DNA of 63,773 nucleotides from Candidatus Zixiibacteriota bacterium. GTDB taxonomy: Bacteria; Zixibacteria; MSB-5A5; WJJR01. The notes under the pieces were generated by a model. The model was not told where the DNA came from and made no database searches. It saw only the letters and a list, made by a program, of their open reading frames with translations. The position numbers were made by a program, and so were the translations under genes. The stretch covers positions 1-63,773 of the forward strand of contig JBFMGX010000011.1 of the NCBI GenBank assembly GCA_040752595.1. The letters run 5' to 3'. Below, piece by piece: positions 40,910 through 49,846 of this stretch (position 1 is its first letter; each line of letters opens with the position of its first letter).

Positions 40910-41941
40910 ATGGCATCGCAGCCGACCATCGGTGTCATCGGTGTCGGGCATCTGGGTGCCCACCACGTGCGCCTGCTGGCCGACTCGCCGCTCTGGCATC
41001 TGGCCGGGGTGTTTGATATTGATCCAAACAAGAACACCACGGCCGCCGCGCAGTATTCCCTCCCTGTTCTGACGTCGGCCGGGGAGCTGCTGGAGCATTG
41101 CGACGCCGTCGTCATCTGCACGCCGACCGATTCCCACTTTGAGTTAGCCCGGCTGGCGATGGAACGGGGACGCCATGTGTTTGTTGAAAAGCCGCTGTGC
41201 GCCAGCGACGAGCAGGCAGCGAGGCTGGTCATGTTGGCCGAGCAACATCGCATTATTGGCGTTACTGGGCACATCGAGCGCTTCAATCCCGCGTTCGTCG
41301 CCGTGCTGCCGGAGATTGTCCGGCCGCGGTTCATCGAGGCGCACCGGCTCAACCAGTTTTCGCCGCGCGGCCTGGCGACCGACGTCGTCCTCGAACTGAT
41401 GATCCATGATATTGATCTGGTCCGCAGTCTCGTCGGTGCCGAACCGGTCGAGATCCGCGCCTCGGGCGTGCCCGTCTTGTCGGAAACCGACGACATCGCC
41501 AACTGCCGGTTGGCGTTCCCCGATGGTTGCGTCGCCAATCTGACCGCCTCGCGCATCTCGGCGTCGCCGATGCGGAAGTTGCGCGTCTTCTCGACCGACC
41601 GCTACACGACCATCGATCTGGCGCAGAAGACTTGTGAGTCCTTTCAGCTCTTTGGACCGGGCGCGGCTCGCGGCGAACGATGGCGGCCCGTGGTCGAGTG
41701 GCAGGGGCGCATGATTGCCCGGCGGTCATTCCCGCCTTTGGAGGCGAATGCTCTGGCGGCGGAATTGGAAGACTTCCATCGAGCGATCACAACCGGCGGT
41801 GCGCCACGCGTCGATCTGCGCGAAGGCGCCGCGTCCCTGCGTGTGGCTCTAGCGGTGGCGGCCGCCTGCCGCGAGGCGGCGCGCACCGACAACAGCCCCG
41901 AAGCGCGAGAGCTCCTGACGACGTCACGCCCCACGGCGTAG
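40910..41941 (+). CDS. Gfo/Idh/MocA-family oxidoreductase between lpxA and lpxB
   Basis: 343-residue NAD(P)-dependent sugar oxidoreductase: Rossmann start IGVIGVGHLGAHHV, CTPTDSHFELA, the catalytic-lysine motif VEKPL, then VTGHIERFNPAF and a GMIHDIDL-like ELMIHDIDLVRSLVG. Its place between lpxA and lpxB suggests lipid A sugar modification; GnnA, which oxidises UDP-GlcNAc at C3 before amination by GnnB, is the known precedent. No GnnB-like aminotransferase is in the window, so the assignment stays open. Confidence 0.85.
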   Translation: MASQPTIGVIGVGHLGAHHVRLLADSPLWHLAGVFDIDPNKNTTAAAQYSLPVLTSAGELLEHCDAVVICTPTDSHFELARLAMERGRHVFVEKPLCASDEQAARLVMLAEQHRIIGVTGHIERFNPAFVAVLPEIVRPRFIEAHRLNQFSPRGLATDVVLELMIHDIDLVRSLVGAEPVEIRASGVPVLSETDDIANCRLAFPDGCVANLTASRISASPMRKLRVFSTDRYTTIDLAQKTCESFQLFGPGAARGERWRPVVEWQGRMIARRSFPPLEANALAAELEDFHRAITTGGAPRVDLREGAASLRVALAVAAACREAARTDNSPEARELLTTSRPTA

Positions 41942-41956
41942 ACGTGCGGACTTCCC

Positions 41957-43102
41957 ATGCCAAGTCCATCGCTTTGCCTGGTCGCCGGCGAGCCGTCGGG
42001 AGACCTGCACGGCGCGCTCCTGATTGCGGCGTTGCGGCGCCGTCATCCGGATTGGCGACTCTGGGGCGTTGGCTCCGACCGGATGGCCGCCGCTGGGTGC
42101 GATCTGTGGCAACACTCCCGTGATTGGGCGGTGATGGGATTCGCCGAGGTCCTGCGTTCCCTGCCGCAGTTTCGCCGCCGGCTCCGTCGTCTGCACTCGG
42201 AGATCATAAGCCGCCGGCCGGACGGCGTCGTCTTCATCGACTACCCCGGATTCAACCTGCGCCTGGCGCGACGGCTCCGTGGTTCAGAAGTTCGCACACT
42301 ATACTACATAGTGCCGCAGATCTGGGCCTGGGGCCAGGGACGGATCGAGATCTTCCAGCGTTGCATCGACCGCACGATCGTTGTCTTCCCGTTCGAGCGG
42401 GAGTTCTTCGCGGAACGCGGCGTGACGGTCGACTGGGTCGGTCATCCCTTCGTGGACTGGGTCCGTCCCTCAGCGCTGCGGGATGAACTGCGCGCGCGTT
42501 TGGGTGTCGGATCGACGGCGACGTTGATGGCGCTCCTCCCGGGGTCGCGCGTCCAGGACTTTGGTCATCACCTACCCGTGTTCATGTCTGCCGCCCAACG
42601 GCTCAGGAGCGTCATCCCGGGTTTCCATGCCGTGCTGGGTTTGGCGCCGTCAGTAAAGGCCCAGGCGCCGTCAGGGGCGCTGCGAAACGTGTCGATACCG
42701 TCGACCGACGCGATCTATGATCTCATAGCGGCGGCTGATCTGGTTCTGACCAAGACGGGAACGGCAACTGTAGAATGCGCCTTGCTGGGCACTCCCATGG
42801 TCTGCGCCTTCCGCACTGGAGCGCTGAATTACGCCATCGGTCGACGACTGGTGCAGGTTCGCTATGCCGCAATGCCCAATCTGATCGCCGGACGACAGGT
42901 CGTGCCGGAGTTCATCCAGAAAGCCGCCACGGCGGAGGCGTTGGCCGCTGCGGCCGCGGAATTGCTGACCAGACCCGATGCGGCCGCCCGTCAGCGCGAA
43001 GACCTGGCGAATGTCCGCGCCCGACTCGGTTCGCCCGGCGCCGTGGAACGCGCCGCCGATGTCATCGATCAGTGGCTGGAGTCGGTGCCCCGGCACAATT
43101 GA
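41957..43102 (+). CDS. lpxB: lipid-A-disaccharide synthase LpxB
   Basis: GT19 glycosyltransferase joining UDP-2,3-diacylglucosamine and lipid X. 381 residues with CLVAGEPSGDLHGALL, WGVGSDRMAAAG, VMGFAEVLRSLP, VFIDYPGFNLRLA, YYIVPQIWAWGQGRI and VGHPFVDWV. It is the normal family length and starts 15 bases after the oxidoreductase gene. Peripheral inner-membrane enzyme. Confidence 0.95.
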   Translation: MPSPSLCLVAGEPSGDLHGALLIAALRRRHPDWRLWGVGSDRMAAAGCDLWQHSRDWAVMGFAEVLRSLPQFRRRLRRLHSEIISRRPDGVVFIDYPGFNLRLARRLRGSEVRTLYYIVPQIWAWGQGRIEIFQRCIDRTIVVFPFEREFFAERGVTVDWVGHPFVDWVRPSALRDELRARLGVGSTATLMALLPGSRVQDFGHHLPVFMSAAQRLRSVIPGFHAVLGLAPSVKAQAPSGALRNVSIPSTDAIYDLIAAADLVLTKTGTATVECALLGTPMVCAFRTGALNYAIGRRLVQVRYAAMPNLIAGRQVVPEFIQKAATAEALAAAAAELLTRPDAAARQREDLANVRARLGSPGAVERAADVIDQWLESVPRHN

Positions 43103-43139
43103 GCGCGTGGCCAGCGGTTCGTCGCCATGCGAATCTCGC

Positions 43140-43169
43140 TTGGGTGGTCCCGGCAGGTTTCACTATCTT
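43140..43169 (+). promoter_or_regulatory. promoter-like sequence abutting waaA (leaderless)
   Basis: TTGGGT (43140-43145), an 18-base spacer and TATCTT (43164-43169), then six bases to the GTG start of waaA. The -35 is weak. The geometry is the same as at dusB, and there is no Shine-Dalgarno sequence. Confidence 0.4.
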
Positions 43170-43175
43170 CATAGC

Positions 43176-44579
43176 GTGATAACCGCTCCCATCGGTCCCG
43201 CCGTCCGCGACCTCTCTCCTCCGTCGCCAGACGCGTTGCGCGAGCCGATACGCCACGGGTTCTGGGTGCGCCGCCTCACGAATGTCTACTCGCTCGCAGC
43301 TTTTGGGATGGCGCCTCTCTCCGCCTGGTGGTTTGGACGGTCAGGCCGTTGGCCGAAAGAGGGAATCCGGCAGCGCCAGGGACGTCAACTACCCCCGATG
43401 CCATCCTCCCAGCCGATCTGGATTCACGGCGCCTCGCTCGGTGAGGTGCGCGTCGGTGGCTTCTTCGCCGAGGCACTCCAACGCCATGGTCAGGCGGTCA
43501 TTGCCTCGGCCATGACCGAGCCGGGGTATTGGTTGTGTCGAGAGGTCCATCGGGAGGATACCGCTTGCTTTCGTCTTCCGTTCGATCTGCCCGGCCCGGT
43601 CGGTCGCGCTCTGTCACACTGTCGCCCACGTGCGTTGATCCTCGTCGAAACCGAATGGTGGCCCAATCTGATCCTCGGAGCCGCGGCCTGCGACGTGCCG
43701 GTCTTCGTCATCAATGGCCGTGTTTCGCAGCGCGCCTACCGACGCTACCGTCTTCTGTCCCGGTACTGGCGTGCCCTGCTGTCCGGCGTGGAGTTCTTCT
43801 ATATGCGTTCTGAATCGGATGCGCAGCGATTGGTCTCGTTGGGGGTCGACCACAGGCGAGTGGCCGCGACGGGACTGCTGAAGGTCCTGCCGTCGCCTGA
43901 TGCGTCGACCGACCCGAGTTCAATACCGCTTGTCTCAGAACACGGGGTGCCCTTGGTCTGGGTCGCCGGATGTACACGACCAGGGGAGGAACCGACCGTG
44001 TTGTCTGCCTTCCGCTCGCTGCAGTCCGAGTTCCCCAATCTGCGGTTGTGGTTGGCACCACGGCACCCGGATCGCTTCGATGAAGTCTCCAGGCTGGTGG
44101 AGCAGGCCGGATATCGTCCGCTCCGGTGGTCGCAGTGCCAAAAGGAATCGCCGGACCGGACCTGTGCTCCTGTCCTCATCATCGATCAGATCGGGATCTT
44201 GGCCGGGCTGTACCGACACGCCCAGGTCGCCTTCGTCGGGGGGAGTCTGAAGCCGTTCGGTGGTCACAATCCTCTCGAACCGGCATTGGCGGGTGCCATG
44301 GTCTTCTTCGGTCCGCACATGGACGAACAGCATGACGCCGCGGCCCTGGTGTTGCAGGCAGGTCTGGCCCAACGCGTGTACGATGCGCCTTCTCTGGCGC
44401 GTGCCGTTGCTGATGAGTTGCGCTCGTCCCGCTCCCGTGAGCAACGTCAGGCCCAAAGCGACGAGCTCCGCGATCGCCTCCTCCGTGTGCGTGACGACGT
44501 CGCGGACGATCTTCTCACCCGACTGGAGGCACTTCCAACTCGGGGGCGACAACAAGCGAGAGGGCATTCGGCCGCGTAG
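43176..44579 (+). CDS. waaA: 3-deoxy-D-manno-octulosonic acid (Kdo) transferase WaaA
   Basis: Adds Kdo to the lipid A precursor. 467 residues with an N-terminal membrane segment (VYSLAAFGMAPLSAWWF), then the GT30 pattern: IWIHGASLGEVRV, LPFDLPGPVGRAL, LVETEWWPNLI, VFVINGRVSQRAYRRY, VWVAGCTRPGEE, and GGSLKPFGGHNPLEPALAG near the C-terminus. The start is uncertain; GTG 43176 is chosen because a -10-like box sits six bases before it and upstream in-frame residues belong to the lpxB overlap. Confidence 0.92.
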   Translation: MITAPIGPAVRDLSPPSPDALREPIRHGFWVRRLTNVYSLAAFGMAPLSAWWFGRSGRWPKEGIRQRQGRQLPPMPSSQPIWIHGASLGEVRVGGFFAEALQRHGQAVIASAMTEPGYWLCREVHREDTACFRLPFDLPGPVGRALSHCRPRALILVETEWWPNLILGAAACDVPVFVINGRVSQRAYRRYRLLSRYWRALLSGVEFFYMRSESDAQRLVSLGVDHRRVAATGLLKVLPSPDASTDPSSIPLVSEHGVPLVWVAGCTRPGEEPTVLSAFRSLQSEFPNLRLWLAPRHPDRFDEVSRLVEQAGYRPLRWSQCQKESPDRTCAPVLIIDQIGILAGLYRHAQVAFVGGSLKPFGGHNPLEPALAGAMVFFGPHMDEQHDAAALVLQAGLAQRVYDAPSLARAVADELRSSRSREQRQAQSDELRDRLLRVRDDVADDLLTRLEALPTRGRQQARGHSAA

Positions 44580-44626
44580 ACCGATCGTGTCTTGCTTGAG
44601 GACGGGGCGCACGCCGAGTCGTCGTG

Positions 44627-45709
44627 ATGCTGGAATTCCTGACCCGGGCATTTGTGGATTGGAGCGCTGGAGACCGCCGCCTGGCACTCTATTGTTATGG
44701 GATATTCGCCCGACCTGCCGGATGGATCTACCGTATGGTTGAGTGGTTTGCCCGATGGCGGCATCGCGGCGGTGTTCTTGCGGGGCCGCATCGCGCGCAG
44801 TTGATTGTGGTCTCCTCACCCGTGGCTGGCGGGGTCGGCAAAACGCCGCTTGTCGCCTTCATCGCCGACCGCCTGCAGCAGCAGGGGAGACGCGTGGTGA
44901 TCGTGACGTTGGGATACGGTCGCACCGGACGGGGGACGGTTGGTCTGGGCGATGCACGCCGCACTGTCGATGTCGCGGAGAGCGGGGACGAGGCTCTGGA
45001 ACTGCGGCAGCGGACGAACATCCCGGTGCGGGTGGGGGACGAGCCGGCGGATATCGTCGCGGAGTTGGATCGTGACAGCAGGACCGACGCCGTTGTGTTT
45101 GATGACGGCGTACGCCGGCGGTGGGAACATGAACGTCGCCTGGCCGTTCTGACCTCCCGCGATCTTGAAGCGCCGGTCCGGTACCTTCCGGATGGGCGCT
45201 GGCGCACGACGCCGCGGACCGTGGCGAGGGCCGCGGCTGTCGCCGTCACCGATGCCTTCGACTGCTCCGATTCGGTCCGCGAACACCATCGACGAATCCT
45301 GGCCGGTTGGAAATTCACCGGTCCGGTCGGCTGGTTTGCGACGCGTGTCATCGCGTTGAGTCCGATCGTCGGCATGTCCGCCGGCAGCGGAACGGTCCCC
45401 TCTGGCCGCCCCTTCGTCTTCTGCGGGTTGGGACAGCCACGGCGCTTTCTCGCCCAAGTCCGCAGTGCTGGTTTCGAACCGGGCGGATTCCACTTCTATA
45501 CCGACCATCACCGCTACCGGCGAGCGGACGCCGAACAGCTTGACAGGCGACGGAGCAATCGTCAATGCACGTGGTTTCTGACAACGCACAAGGATGCCGT
45601 CAAAATCGACCCGGCATGGCTGGGGTCAACGCCGGCGTACTTCCTGCGTATATCGCTCCAACAGGTCGCGGGCGATGACCTGTTCACGACGCTTGCGGGG
45701 AACCTGTAG
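44627..45709 (+). CDS. lpxK: tetraacyldisaccharide 4'-kinase LpxK
   Basis: Phosphorylates the 4' position of the lipid A disaccharide at the inner membrane. 360 residues with an N-terminal hydrophobic segment, the Walker A-like SSPVAGGVGKTPLVAFIAD (about residue 65-80), LGYGRTGRG, GDEALELRQRT, VFDDGVRRRWEHERRLAVL and FCGLGQPRRF. In most LpxK the loop reads GGxGKTP, kept here. GTG 44624 directly before the ATG is an alternative start. It ends the lipid A/Kdo cluster. Confidence 0.93.
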   Translation: MLEFLTRAFVDWSAGDRRLALYCYGIFARPAGWIYRMVEWFARWRHRGGVLAGPHRAQLIVVSSPVAGGVGKTPLVAFIADRLQQQGRRVVIVTLGYGRTGRGTVGLGDARRTVDVAESGDEALELRQRTNIPVRVGDEPADIVAELDRDSRTDAVVFDDGVRRRWEHERRLAVLTSRDLEAPVRYLPDGRWRTTPRTVARAAAVAVTDAFDCSDSVREHHRRILAGWKFTGPVGWFATRVIALSPIVGMSAGSGTVPSGRPFVFCGLGQPRRFLAQVRSAGFEPGGFHFYTDHHRYRRADAEQLDRRRSNRQCTWFLTTHKDAVKIDPAWLGSTPAYFLRISLQQVAGDDLFTTLAGNL

Positions 45710-45726
45710 CGGACAGCGCGCAGACC

Positions 45727-45867
45727 ATGGATGAATCTGACACGAACGCGCCTCCGATGACGGAATCAAGTTGTTCTTCCCGGCCCAGTCTGCCAGGTTG
45801 GCTGCCTGAGATCGGCTCCCGGATGGTGCCGTTCGGATCGCATCGCCCGCGAATGGAACGTCTATGA
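45727..45867 (+). CDS. possible 46-aa leader peptide before nadB
   Basis: A short open frame starting 17 bases after lpxK and ending exactly in an ATGA overlap with the nadB start. The product (MDESDTNAPPMTESS..., then PGWLPEIGSRMVPFGS) has no recognised motif and no signal peptide. The overlap is what speaks for it; length and composition do not. It may be a translational coupler, a gene remnant, or chance. Confidence 0.3.
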   Translation: MDESDTNAPPMTESSCSSRPSLPGWLPEIGSRMVPFGSHRPRMERL

Positions 45868-47495
45868 ACAAGATCCCAAAGAAGGCATCCACGACGTTCG
45901 AGACATCAGAAGCGGACTTTCTGGTCATCGGATCCGGAATCGCGGGCTTGTGGGCCGCCCTCCGTCTGGTCGAACATGGCAGCGTCGTCGTTGTGACGAA
46001 GAAAGACGAGGCGGAGTCGAATACGAACTACGCCCAGGGAGGGATCGCCGCGGCGGTCTCCCAATGGGATACGGTCGAGGCGCATGTCCGTGACACCATG
46101 TCGGTGGGGGCAGGACTGGCACGCGGTCCAATCGTCCGCGCCGTGGTCCGTGCCGGCCCCACGCTGGTTGCGGCGTTGGCCGAAGCCGGTGTTCGCTTCA
46201 CCTATCGGCAGAGACCGTATCGGCTTCGCAATCTCGATCTGGGTCTGGAGGGCGGCCATTCCATGCCGCGCGTCGTGCACGCCGCTGACCTGACCGGTCA
46301 GGAGATCGAGTCGGCCCTCGTCCACGCTCTTTCTGTTCATCCCCGCGCCCTTCTGTTGACACACCACCTCGCCATCGACCTGTTGCATCACGGGACCGGC
46401 GTGGCCACGCGTTGTACCGGCGCTTTCGTCTTCGATCGCTACCGTCGTGTGATCAAGTGCATCCATGCGCCGGTGACGATCCTGGCCACCGGCGGTGCCG
46501 GTCAGGTCTATCGCCACACGACCAATCCCGACATTGCCACCGGCGACGGCGTGGCGATGGCATACCGCGCCGGCTGCCGTGTCGCGAACATGGAGTTTGT
46601 ACAATTCCATCCGACCCGGTTGTTCGCTCCGGGGGCGGGACGGTTCTTGATCTCCGAGGCGTTGCGCGGGGCAGGAGGCATCCTCCGCAACAGCCGCGGA
46701 GAAGCATTCATGGCGAAGGTCCATCCCCTCGGTGATTTGGCACCCAGGGACGTCGTGGCCAGGGCCATTGTGGCCGAATGCCGTCGCACGAAATCGCGCT
46801 CCGCGTTCCTCGACATGACGCACCTGAAACCGGGGTTCCTGCGTCGGCGCTTTCCCAACATCGATCAGCGTTGCCGCCAACTGGGGATCGACATGACGCG
46901 CCAACCGATCCCGGTCATCCCGGCGGCGCACTACATGTGCGGTGGCGTGATCACCGACCGTTCCGCTCGGACCGATATGCCGGGGCTGTGGGCTGCCGGC
47001 GAAGTGGCCTGCACCGGATTGCACGGTGCCAACCGGCTGGCCTCGAATTCCCTTCTGGAAGCGATGTTCTTCGCCGAAGCCGCGGCCCAATCCGCCGCTC
47101 GCTCACGCGCGCACCTCAAACGCCGGCTGACGGCACCAGCCGAAGATGGGCCGCTGCCTTGTGTCGGTCCGATCTCGCGCGATCGCAGGGAATGGGCCTC
47201 GCTCCGTGACACGATGTGGAATGATGTCGGCATCATCCGTGACCGCGCCGGATTGACGCGGGCCACGAAGGTGCTCCGGGGGCTGTGTCGCGAAGCCGAG
47301 GCGAAATTCCGCCGGCGCGGCGTCAATGCCGACACGATCGAGTATCGCAATGCCACGTTGGTGGGATTGCTGATCGCCCAATCCGCCCTGGCGCGTCGCG
47401 AGTCCCGTGGCCTCCACGAGCGCACCGATTGGCCGCGCAGCGACGACGTGCACTGGAAGCACGATACGATCATGGCGCCCGGAGGGCGGCGATGA
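45864..47495 (+). CDS. nadB: L-aspartate oxidase NadB
   Basis: FAD enzyme oxidising aspartate to iminoaspartate, first step of de novo NAD synthesis. 543 residues with the dinucleotide motif VIGSGIAGLWAALR, NTNYAQGGIAAAV, GGHSMPRVVHAAD, TGGAGQVYRHTTNP, EFVQFHPT, PAAHYMCGGV and GANRLASNSLLEAM. The C-terminal helical domain is complete. The stop overlaps the guaA start (ATGA). nadA and nadC are not in the window. Confidence 0.95.
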   Translation: MNKIPKKASTTFETSEADFLVIGSGIAGLWAALRLVEHGSVVVVTKKDEAESNTNYAQGGIAAAVSQWDTVEAHVRDTMSVGAGLARGPIVRAVVRAGPTLVAALAEAGVRFTYRQRPYRLRNLDLGLEGGHSMPRVVHAADLTGQEIESALVHALSVHPRALLLTHHLAIDLLHHGTGVATRCTGAFVFDRYRRVIKCIHAPVTILATGGAGQVYRHTTNPDIATGDGVAMAYRAGCRVANMEFVQFHPTRLFAPGAGRFLISEALRGAGGILRNSRGEAFMAKVHPLGDLAPRDVVARAIVAECRRTKSRSAFLDMTHLKPGFLRRRFPNIDQRCRQLGIDMTRQPIPVIPAAHYMCGGVITDRSARTDMPGLWAAGEVACTGLHGANRLASNSLLEAMFFAEAAAQSAARSRAHLKRRLTAPAEDGPLPCVGPISRDRREWASLRDTMWNDVGIIRDRAGLTRATKVLRGLCREAEAKFRRRGVNADTIEYRNATLVGLLIAQSALARRESRGLHERTDWPRSDDVHWKHDTIMAPGGRR

Positions 47496-49081
47496 CCGAT
47501 CATGTTCTGGACACCGCGGCCGGAGACGTCTCCCGGCCCGATGTACACAAGGGGGAGGCGGTTTGGATCCTCGACTTCGGCTCGCAGTACACCCAGTTGA
47601 TCGCGCGGCGGGTCCGTGAACTCGGCGTCTTCTCCCGTGTCGTCCCCCACACGGTCCGCTACGAAGAGATCGATTGGGATGAGGCCAGGGCGCTCATCTT
47701 CTCCGGCGGCCCGGCGTCGGCGACGGCGCCCGATGCGCCGGGCTGCGATGAGCGACTCCTCCGTTCCCCGGTGCCGAAATTGGGGATCTGCTATGGTCTG
47801 CAGCTCTACGGCAGGAGCCGCGGTGGTATGCTGGCGCGCTCCCACACGCGCGAGTACGGGCGGGCGCGATTCACTCCCGATCATCACGACCCGCTCTGGG
47901 AGGGGCTGCCCGCATCGTTCGATGTCTGGATGAGCCACGGCGACACGTTGACCTCGATCCCGGAGGGAATGCGCATCATCGGGGAGACCGCCTCCGTTCC
48001 GGTTGCGGCTGCGACCGATACCGCTGCCAAGTTCTGGGGACTGCAATTCCATCCTGAGGTCGAGCACACGGAGCATGGACGCGACATCCTGCGGACCTTT
48101 CTGTATCGCCTGTGCGGTTGTCGCGGCGGCTGGGACGCCGGCGTCTTTGTCGATGAAGCGATTACCGCTGTCCGACGGCAGGTGGGTGAGGGACATGTCA
48201 TTCTCGGTGTCTCCGGCGGGGTCGATTCCGCCGTCCTTGCGGTGCTGATGCAGCGCGCCATCGGCGATCGCGCCTATCCCGTGCTGATCGACTCTGGTCT
48301 GCTCCGCGGCAATGAGACCCGCGAAGTCACCGAAGCGCTGGCCGCGGCGGGAGTCCATGTGCGCGTCGTCGATGCCGCCGATCATTTCCTCCGCGAGTTG
48401 GACGGTGTCACCGATCCCGAGGCCAAACGCAAGATCATCGGCCGCGTCTTCATCGAGGAGTTTGAGCGGGAGGCACATCAACTCGGCGCCGTCGAGTTCC
48501 TGGCCCAAGGGACGCTCTATCCCGACTGGATCGAAAGCGTCTCCGTGCGGGGACCCTCGGCGGTCATCAAGTCCCACCACAACGTCGGCGGACTGCCGGA
48601 GAAGATGCATCTGCGCCTGGTCGAACCGCTCAAGTGGCTCTTCAAAGATGAAGTCCGCGCCGCCGGACGACGTCTCGGCCTGCCCGAGGGTGTTCTCGGA
48701 CGTCACCCATTCCCAGGACCAGGGTTGGCCGTGCGGATCATCGGTCCGATCCGGCGTCCCGATCTGGATCTCTTGCGCAAAGCCGACCGCATCTTCATCG
48801 ACGAGCTGCGCCGTGCCGACTGGTACGACCGCATCTGGCAGGCCTTCTGTGTGCTTCTTCCGGTGCAGACCGTCGGCGTGATGGGAGACGAACGCACCTA
48901 CGAACGCGTCATCGGCCTGCGCGCCGTAATCTCGACCGATGGTATGACCGCCGATTGGGCCGAAATTCCACCGTCGCTCTTGAAGATCATCTCCAACCGC
49001 ATCATCAATGAAGTCCCCGGCGTCAACCGCGTCGTCTACGACATCTCCTCCAAGCCCCCGGCGACGATCGAATGGGAGTGA
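47492..49081 (+). CDS. guaA: GMP synthase (glutamine-hydrolysing) GuaA
   Basis: Converts XMP to GMP. 529 residues: N-terminal glutamine amidotransferase (LDFGSQYTQLIARRVRE, GICYGLQL with the nucleophile Cys, FHPEVEHTEHG), PP-loop ATP-pyrophosphatase domain (VSGGVDSAVLA) and C-terminal dimerisation domain (HPFPGPGLAVRI, DISSKPPATIEWE). The ATG follows GGAGGG and overlaps nadB. The last 41 bases recur 1.72 kb downstream at 50761-50801. guaA 3' ends are known chromosomal insertion sites for genomic islands. Confidence 0.96.
   Translation: MTDHVLDTAAGDVSRPDVHKGEAVWILDFGSQYTQLIARRVRELGVFSRVVPHTVRYEEIDWDEARALIFSGGPASATAPDAPGCDERLLRSPVPKLGICYGLQLYGRSRGGMLARSHTREYGRARFTPDHHDPLWEGLPASFDVWMSHGDTLTSIPEGMRIIGETASVPVAAATDTAAKFWGLQFHPEVEHTEHGRDILRTFLYRLCGCRGGWDAGVFVDEAITAVRRQVGEGHVILGVSGGVDSAVLAVLMQRAIGDRAYPVLIDSGLLRGNETREVTEALAAAGVHVRVVDAADHFLRELDGVTDPEAKRKIIGRVFIEEFEREAHQLGAVEFLAQGTLYPDWIESVSVRGPSAVIKSHHNVGGLPEKMHLRLVEPLKWLFKDEVRAAGRRLGLPEGVLGRHPFPGPGLAVRIIGPIRRPDLDLLRKADRIFIDELRRADWYDRIWQAFCVLLPVQTVGVMGDERTYERVIGLRAVISTDGMTADWAEIPPSLLKIISNRIINEVPGVNRVVYDISSKPPATIEWE
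49041..49081. repeat. guaA 3'-end direct repeat, left copy (attL-like)
   Basis: The last 41 bases of guaA including the first base(s) of its stop. They match 50761-50801 at 36 of 41 positions in the same orientation, with a 19-base perfect core cctccaagcccccggcgac (49047-49065). The interval between copies is 1,720 bases and holds the two nuclease-family genes. Confidence 0.85.
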
Positions 49082-49162
49082 GACGAGCGCACCAGATAAC
49101 TGGAGCTTGCGACGTGCAGCCGAATCATTTTTCTTGCTGGGAGGGAAGGAAGTGATTGACGA

Positions 49163-49798
49163 ATGATGGTATGGCGAGACTACATCCCCGTGGACGTCGC
49201 TGACCTGTATGAGGTTCACGACTACCATCATGCGGCGGCGATTCTGTCCAACGAGTTCCCGTCCGAATTCAGGGATGTTTGCACTGTACTGCGCAAGTTC
49301 AGGATCACGAGAGAGAACCTGCTTGGGTCTACTGGCTACGAAGGCGCTCGCAGGAAGTTCTCCGATGTACTCGGCCCCCTTGGATGGGGAGAAGCCAGCT
49401 TCGATGTCAACCTGGCGGTAGACGGGGCAATCGTAGGACGGAGTCGGCTCACGGTGCAGCACCTCAAAGGGCGCGTTGCGTTCTGCAGCCTTTGGAGTGC
49501 AGAGCATATGGCTCCCGAGCGAGACCTGTGCGCTTTCAACAGACTTTTCGCATACGATCAGATCAGCGTTGGTGTTCTCGTCGTTGCAAGTTGTGAGATC
49601 GCACCGTGCTTTGAGTCCCTGATAGCACTTGCTGAGCAGTACGATCCCGCTTGCGGCGCGACCACAGCCCCGAGGCTTGGCCCAGACGGGATTCTGGGGT
49701 GTTCTTTGGGGCTCCGCTCGGAGTCAAGGAGCGGTTGCCCTGTCTTAGTCGTGTGGACTACACCGAAGTTGCTCCTCCACCAGACAGCATTGTCGTGA
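49163..49798 (+). CDS. BglII/BstYI-family restriction endonuclease-like protein with altered active site
   Basis: 211 residues. The pattern VHDYHHAAAILSNEFPSEFRDVCTVLRKFRIT, LGPLGWGEASFD, ERDLCAFNRLFAYDQISVGVLVVAS and GCPVLVVWTTPKLL (given in pieces) matches the BglII/BstYI type II endonuclease family, whose members cut GATC-centred sites. In the family as I recall it the active site is D..K..VALEVEW; here the same stretch reads Q99-H-L-K102-G-R-V-A-F-C108-S-L110-W, so the usual acidic residues are missing. It may bind DNA without cutting. AGGAAG precedes the ATG. No methyltransferase is adjacent. Confidence 0.65.
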   Translation: MMVWRDYIPVDVADLYEVHDYHHAAAILSNEFPSEFRDVCTVLRKFRITRENLLGSTGYEGARRKFSDVLGPLGWGEASFDVNLAVDGAIVGRSRLTVQHLKGRVAFCSLWSAEHMAPERDLCAFNRLFAYDQISVGVLVVASCEIAPCFESLIALAEQYDPACGATTAPRLGPDGILGCSLGLRSESRSGCPVLVVWTTPKLLLHQTALS

Positions 49799-49846
49799 GC
49801 AGCACTGATCGTCTCTGCTCCCACCGTCAAAGGAGACTCTTCGCTA

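Noticed and set aside
46931-49507. 858-codon open frame on the minus strand across nadB and guaA
   Set aside because: It is antisense to two certain genes, has a scattered, low-complexity product and arises from the strong third-position GC bias.
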